Assembly: GCA_002296225.1 (NCBI GenBank)
Contig: DBHR01000059.1
Span: forward strand, 4,859-13,977
Length of the DNA stretch: 9,119 bases
Source: Acidobacteria bacterium UBA823
GTDB taxonomy: Bacteria; Acidobacteriota; Vicinamibacteria; Vicinamibacterales; UBA823
Direction: 5' to 3'
The position numbers and the translations under genes were made by a program. The notes under the pieces are model-generated. The model was not told the origin of the DNA. It was given only the letters and a program-made list of their open reading frames with translations, and made no database searches. Positions 5,793 to 9,119 of the stretch are shown here, piece after piece. How positions within the stretch are numbered: position 1 is the stretch's first letter; every line of letters begins with the position of its first letter.

Positions 5793-8087
5793 ATGCATGT
5801 TTCCAACGTGTCAGTGATTCGGCGTACCCTGCCGCTTCTAACCGCGGTTCTACTGCTGACCATCGCAGCGCCGAACCCTCTCTCGGCTCAGACCCAACGA
5901 CCAATGACCTTTCTTGACGTGCAAGAACTCGCCCGGCCAGGGTCTTGGACCCCCAGTCCAGACGGCCAGTGGATGCTACACACGGTCTCGACACCGAATT
6001 GGCAAGAAGCCGAATCGCAGGTGGACATCCATCTCGTGTCGATGTCGGAGGGCCTCGCCTCAGGCCGACAAATGACATTCACGATCGACAAGGACGAGAC
6101 TTCACCTGCATGGTCACGGGACGGGAGTTTCTTTGTGTTCGCGTCAAACCGTGCTGCACCTGATGAGTCTGTTGATCAGCTGTATTACATGCGGCCCGAC
6201 GGCGGTGAAGCCCGACAAATTACGGACGCTTCATATGGCGTGGCTGATTTCGCCTTTAGTTTCGACGGCGCATGGCTCGCCTATCGGAGCGGCGAAGAGA
6301 GTCTCGAGCAGCTCTATCGGCTTCCCCTGAACGATCTCTTCTCAGCCGACGCGGTCCAACTGACGGACGGGTCGGCAGGCGTTGAAGACTGGAAATGGGC
6401 CCACGACAGCCGGAGTGTCTACTTCATCCGGCCCCAGTTTCGCGATGAAGACGAGGTGCGTCGTCGGGAGGAACAATTCACGGTCGACATCAAAAACATG
6501 GTCACACCGCTCTCGGACCTATGGGCCGTCGATCTGACCGCGCAGAACGTGCAGCGACTCACTAACGACTCCGTCGGCAGCGTGAGGACCTTTAACCTCT
6601 CCGATGATGGCCGGTGGGTCACCTTCACGAGCGAATCCCCTAAGCGCTACGAGCGCAACATCACAGCTTCACGCCTTTATGCGGATCAGTACCTGCTTGA
6701 GATTCCCACCGGGCACATTGAACGCCTGACGGACAACTTCGAGATCAGCGAAAGCGGCCTAGGTGTGTCGCCCGACGGCCGCTGGGTTGCCTTTTCGGCC
6801 CCGGACGACATGACGCGCTACACGATGATGGAGAACCGCGTCTACATCCGGGGTGTGACCGACCGAGGCGGCACGTTCCGCAAGCTCGGTGCGTCGTTTG
6901 ATGGTAGCGCCCGCATCGATTTCTGGGCCGATGATGGCAACACGATCTACTTCAACCACGGCGTCAAGGTGACCACGCAGCTTCATGCCCTCGACGTCGT
7001 CACCGGCGAGGTGCGCCAGGTCACGAATGAGCGGGCTGCGCTGAACGTCCGCCGAGACGACGACACCGGCGCGATTCTCATCGGCTATTCCGACCCGAAG
7101 ACCCCTCCGACGGTCTTCACGATTTCAACAATCGATCAAATCGTCGACCGTCCAGCGTGGGTGCAACTCGTCGATGCTAACCCACAGGTCGACGGGTTCG
7201 CGCTTGGTGCAGAGAGCGAAATTAATTGGCGATCCACCGACGACAAACTCGTTGGTGGAGTCCTCGTCACTCCGGTGGGTTACCGAGAAGGCCAGCGCTA
7301 TCCCCTCATCGTTGCCATTCACGGAGGACCAGCTTCAGCTGATGTTCTCCGCTTCAACGGCGGCTCCAACGCGCAGGTCTACGCCGGTGCTGGGTACGCT
7401 GTACTAAAGCCGAATTACCGCGGGTCTCGAAACTACGGCAACGCCCATCGAACGGATATCGTCGGTGACTACTTTACGCTGGGCTACGACGACATCATGA
7501 CGGGCGTCGATTACCTCATCGAACAAGGAATCGTCGACGGAAACAGCATGGGCGCGCTGGGCTGGAGCGCCGGCGGACACTGGTCGAATTGGATTTTGAC
7601 GCACACCGACCGGTTCAAGGCCATCAGTTCCGGGGCCGGCACGATGAATTGGATTTCGATGTACGCGCAGAGTGACGTCCAGCGCAATCGTCGATTCTAC
7701 GTGGGGGACGACCCGCTTTACGATAATTTCGACATGTACTGGGACCAGTCACCACTCAAGTACATTAAAAACGCAAAAACGCCTACGATGATTCACGTGG
7801 TCCAGGGCGACCCACGGGTACCGAGCCCACAGTCGGTTGAACTTCACATGGCACTCAAGAAGCTGGGGGTTCCTACTGAGCTGTTCATGTACCCGGGACA
7901 GAGCCACGGCATCCCCGATCCGCGCAACCGACTGGTGAAGGCCGTCAGCGAAATGGCCTGGATGGACTACTACGTCCGTGACATGGGCGAGCGATTCCAG
8001 TGGCGCGACGTCCTACAGACCGTGGCGGAGGAAAACGAGAATTCCGAACTGCACCAGACCACAAGCGAACCCTCGACGCGCCGGTAA
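5793..8087 (+). CDS. Exported S9 family (prolyl-oligopeptidase-like) peptidase
   Basis: Encodes 764 residues. Residues 1-32 form a signal peptide (RR, then a Leu/Ala-rich core, cleavage near PLSA-QT), so the enzyme acts in the periplasm or outside. Residues about 45-460 are a beta-propeller built of PD40/WD40-like units (for example SPAWSRDGSFFVFAS near 104, NLSDDGRWVTFTS, GVSPDGRWVAFSAP). The C-terminal alpha/beta-hydrolase domain (about 480-740) has HGGP (510-513), the nucleophile S592 in GWSAGG, D673 in QGDPRVPSPQS and H705 in GQSHGI, so the serine-aspartate-histidine triad is complete. The family cleaves short peptides, with dipeptidyl-peptidase or acylaminoacyl-peptidase activity; which one is not decidable here. 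The length is typical. It lies 65 bases after the sulfatase and 55 before the hydratase-like gene, possibly cotranscribed. A short charged tail (about 745-764) follows the catalytic domain. Confidence 0.93.
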   Translation: MHVSNVSVIRRTLPLLTAVLLLTIAAPNPLSAQTQRPMTFLDVQELARPGSWTPSPDGQWMLHTVSTPNWQEAESQVDIHLVSMSEGLASGRQMTFTIDKDETSPAWSRDGSFFVFASNRAAPDESVDQLYYMRPDGGEARQITDASYGVADFAFSFDGAWLAYRSGEESLEQLYRLPLNDLFSADAVQLTDGSAGVEDWKWAHDSRSVYFIRPQFRDEDEVRRREEQFTVDIKNMVTPLSDLWAVDLTAQNVQRLTNDSVGSVRTFNLSDDGRWVTFTSESPKRYERNITASRLYADQYLLEIPTGHIERLTDNFEISESGLGVSPDGRWVAFSAPDDMTRYTMMENRVYIRGVTDRGGTFRKLGASFDGSARIDFWADDGNTIYFNHGVKVTTQLHALDVVTGEVRQVTNERAALNVRRDDDTGAILIGYSDPKTPPTVFTISTIDQIVDRPAWVQLVDANPQVDGFALGAESEINWRSTDDKLVGGVLVTPVGYREGQRYPLIVAIHGGPASADVLRFNGGSNAQVYAGAGYAVLKPNYRGSRNYGNAHRTDIVGDYFTLGYDDIMTGVDYLIEQGIVDGNSMGALGWSAGGHWSNWILTHTDRFKAISSGAGTMNWISMYAQSDVQRNRRFYVGDDPLYDNFDMYWDQSPLKYIKNAKTPTMIHVVQGDPRVPSPQSVELHMALKKLGVPTELFMYPGQSHGIPDPRNRLVKAVSEMAWMDYYVRDMGERFQWRDVLQTVAEENENSELHQTTSEPSTRR

Positions 8088-8142
8088 CCTAGGCCGGGCT
8101 AACCGCTACGTGCCGAGTCAGGGCCGCGACAACACTTCTCGG

Positions 8143-9081
8143 ATGCCCAACTCTTCTCGACTCATCGGCGCTATCGTTTTGGGTTTAGGCACCGTAGGCC
8201 TAGCCACCTGCACGCCAACCTCAAACACTGCAGTTTCAGCCCCAACGACGTCCAGCGAGACTGACATCGCGACCGATCTGGACCGGATGGCAGACCAGTT
8301 CCTGAGCGTTCAGGAACTAGTTCCGTTCCTTCACGACCTGACGGAAGACGAAGCTTACCGCTGGCAGGCAGAGTTCGTCGCGGCCCTACAACCAAGCCTA
8401 GGCCGGATCGCCGGCTACAAGACCGGCGGACACGACACCGGCCCACCAAACCCCAACTTTCCCCCGCACGGCATCCGTGGCGTGCTACTCGAGGGCATGG
8501 TGCATCCAAGCGGCGCATCCGTCACGCCTAACGATGCCGTCTGGGGCTTTCTGGAAGCCGACTTCGCCGTTCGTGTCGGTGACGAGTCGATCAACACTGC
8601 CGAGACCGACCTCCAGCTCCTGGCGAGCCTCGACGCGGTCATTCCATTTATCGAAATCCCCGACCCCGCGTTCCGGGATAACCAGCGAAGTCCGACCGGC
8701 AGCATTGTCACTAACATGGCCAGCCGTTACGCGTTCGTCGGAGAACCCATCCTCATCGAGCCGACGGTAGCGTGGATTAACGTGCTCAACACAATGACTT
8801 TCGCCGTTCACGACGAGCATGGAACCGAAGTGGGCTCGGGGACGCTAGAAGGACACTACCGGCCCCTTACCGTCGTGAGGTGGTTGAGGGACCACCTCCG
8901 CGCTTCTGGCCGGCGGCTGGAGGCCGGACATTTATTGTCGTTAGGCACCATCGGCATTAACCGCCAGCTCAAGCCGGGCTCACCCCAGGGTGGTCCGGCG
9001 TACGGCGGCAATCAATACCGATTGAGTTATTACGGGTTGTCAGGAGACGCCAGCACTGTGGTCGTCAACATTGAACGCTGA
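8143..9081 (+). CDS. 2-keto-4-pentenoate hydratase/FAH-superfamily protein with export signal
   Basis: Encodes 312 residues from the ATG at 8143. Residues 6-22 are hydrophobic and end LATC (C23), a lipobox-like site with an unusual Thr at -1, followed by a Thr/Ser/Pro linker (24-42). The rest resembles MhpD-type hydratases: GYKTGG (91-96), the metal-site segment LEADFAVRV where E138 and D140 stand for the usual E-x-E, E171 in FIEIPD as third ligand, VTNMASRYAFVG as the N-x-AS motif, and WLRDHL...G..L..GHLLSLGTIG near the C-terminus. The known family reaction is hydration of 2-hydroxypenta-2,4-dienoate or decarboxylation of 4-oxalocrotonate with Mg or Mn, normally in the cytoplasm. An exported form is unusual. 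No good Shine-Dalgarno precedes the ATG; an in-frame GTG at 8110 would lengthen it by 11 residues. The frame also extends into the S9 gene, but that part is not protein-like. The 38 bases after the stop show no terminator. Confidence 0.8.
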   Translation: MPNSSRLIGAIVLGLGTVGLATCTPTSNTAVSAPTTSSETDIATDLDRMADQFLSVQELVPFLHDLTEDEAYRWQAEFVAALQPSLGRIAGYKTGGHDTGPPNPNFPPHGIRGVLLEGMVHPSGASVTPNDAVWGFLEADFAVRVGDESINTAETDLQLLASLDAVIPFIEIPDPAFRDNQRSPTGSIVTNMASRYAFVGEPILIEPTVAWINVLNTMTFAVHDEHGTEVGSGTLEGHYRPLTVVRWLRDHLRASGRRLEAGHLLSLGTIGINRQLKPGSPQGGPAYGGNQYRLSYYGLSGDASTVVVNIER

Positions 9082-9119
9082 GTTAGCGACCAAACAAAAA
9101 ACGACCCGAGCATTCGGCT

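Noticed and set aside
5647..6078. 143-codon minus-strand open frame across the sulfatase-S9 junction
   Set aside because: Antisense to two well-supported coding regions, basic low-complexity composition, no family features.
7978..8142. 55-codon upstream extension of the hydratase-like gene
   Set aside because: It overlaps the S9 peptidase coding sequence and the residues look like a shifted-frame shadow; the ATG at 8143 starts the hydrophobic signal.
1..9119. CRISPR arrays, tRNA/rRNA genes, insertion sequences or a defence island
   Set aside because: No regularly spaced repeats, no cloverleaf-like segments, no transposase or integrase motifs and no defence-associated domains beyond a lone housekeeping-type GIY-YIG protein were seen.

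Overview
The window looks like a chromosomal segment of a free-living Gram-negative heterotroph. Base composition is fairly GC-rich and codon third positions are mostly G/C. Four of the six intact genes carry export signals or lie in families that are normally exported: a lipoprotein-type sulfatase, a signal-peptide S9 peptidase, a Tat-signal aminotransferase and a signal-peptide hydratase-like protein. The mixture of LVIVD-type propeller, sulfatase and S9 peptidase resembles what is common in marine or soil Acidobacteriota, Gemmatimonadota and some Gammaproteobacteria. The sequence alone does not fix the phylum, and I see no rRNA, tRNA, transposase, integrase, CRISPR array or phage gene.

Layout. 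Positions 2-1537 (+) hold the 3' part of a gene for an LVIVD-type beta-propeller protein whose N-terminus lies outside the window. It converges on a compact minus-strand group read from right to left: a GIY-YIG domain protein (3983-3735), a divergent short-chain dehydrogenase (3702-2998) and a Tat-exported class V aminotransferase (2969-1710), separated by only 32 and 28 bases. The 172-base convergent gap (1538-1709) holds several inverted repeats. It also holds an open minus-strand stretch (1723-1547) that reads like the C-terminus of a lost protein, possibly an outer-membrane barrel.

A 124-base divergent gap (3984-4107) carries a perfect TATAAT box facing the sulfatase and a G/C-tract direct repeat. 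To the right, three plus-strand genes follow with gaps of 65 and 55 bases: a formylglycine-type sulfatase lipoprotein (4108-5727), an S9 alpha/beta-hydrolase peptidase with complete triad (5793-8087), and a 2-keto-4-pentenoate hydratase/fumarylacetoacetase-superfamily protein with an N-terminal export signal (8143-9081). The last 38 bases hold nothing I recognise. No gene-free stretch exceeds 300 bases.

How the genes might work together. The right-hand trio fits cell-envelope catabolism (desulfation, peptide cleavage, keto-acid chemistry), but no shared substrate is shown by the sequence. The left-hand trio pairs a reductase-fold protein lacking the standard SDR catalytic residues with an exported PLP enzyme. 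I do not see a defence system or any other clearly new multigene system. The most unusual points are the export signals on two enzyme families that are usually cytoplasmic, the altered SDR active site, and the remnant reading frame in the convergent gap.
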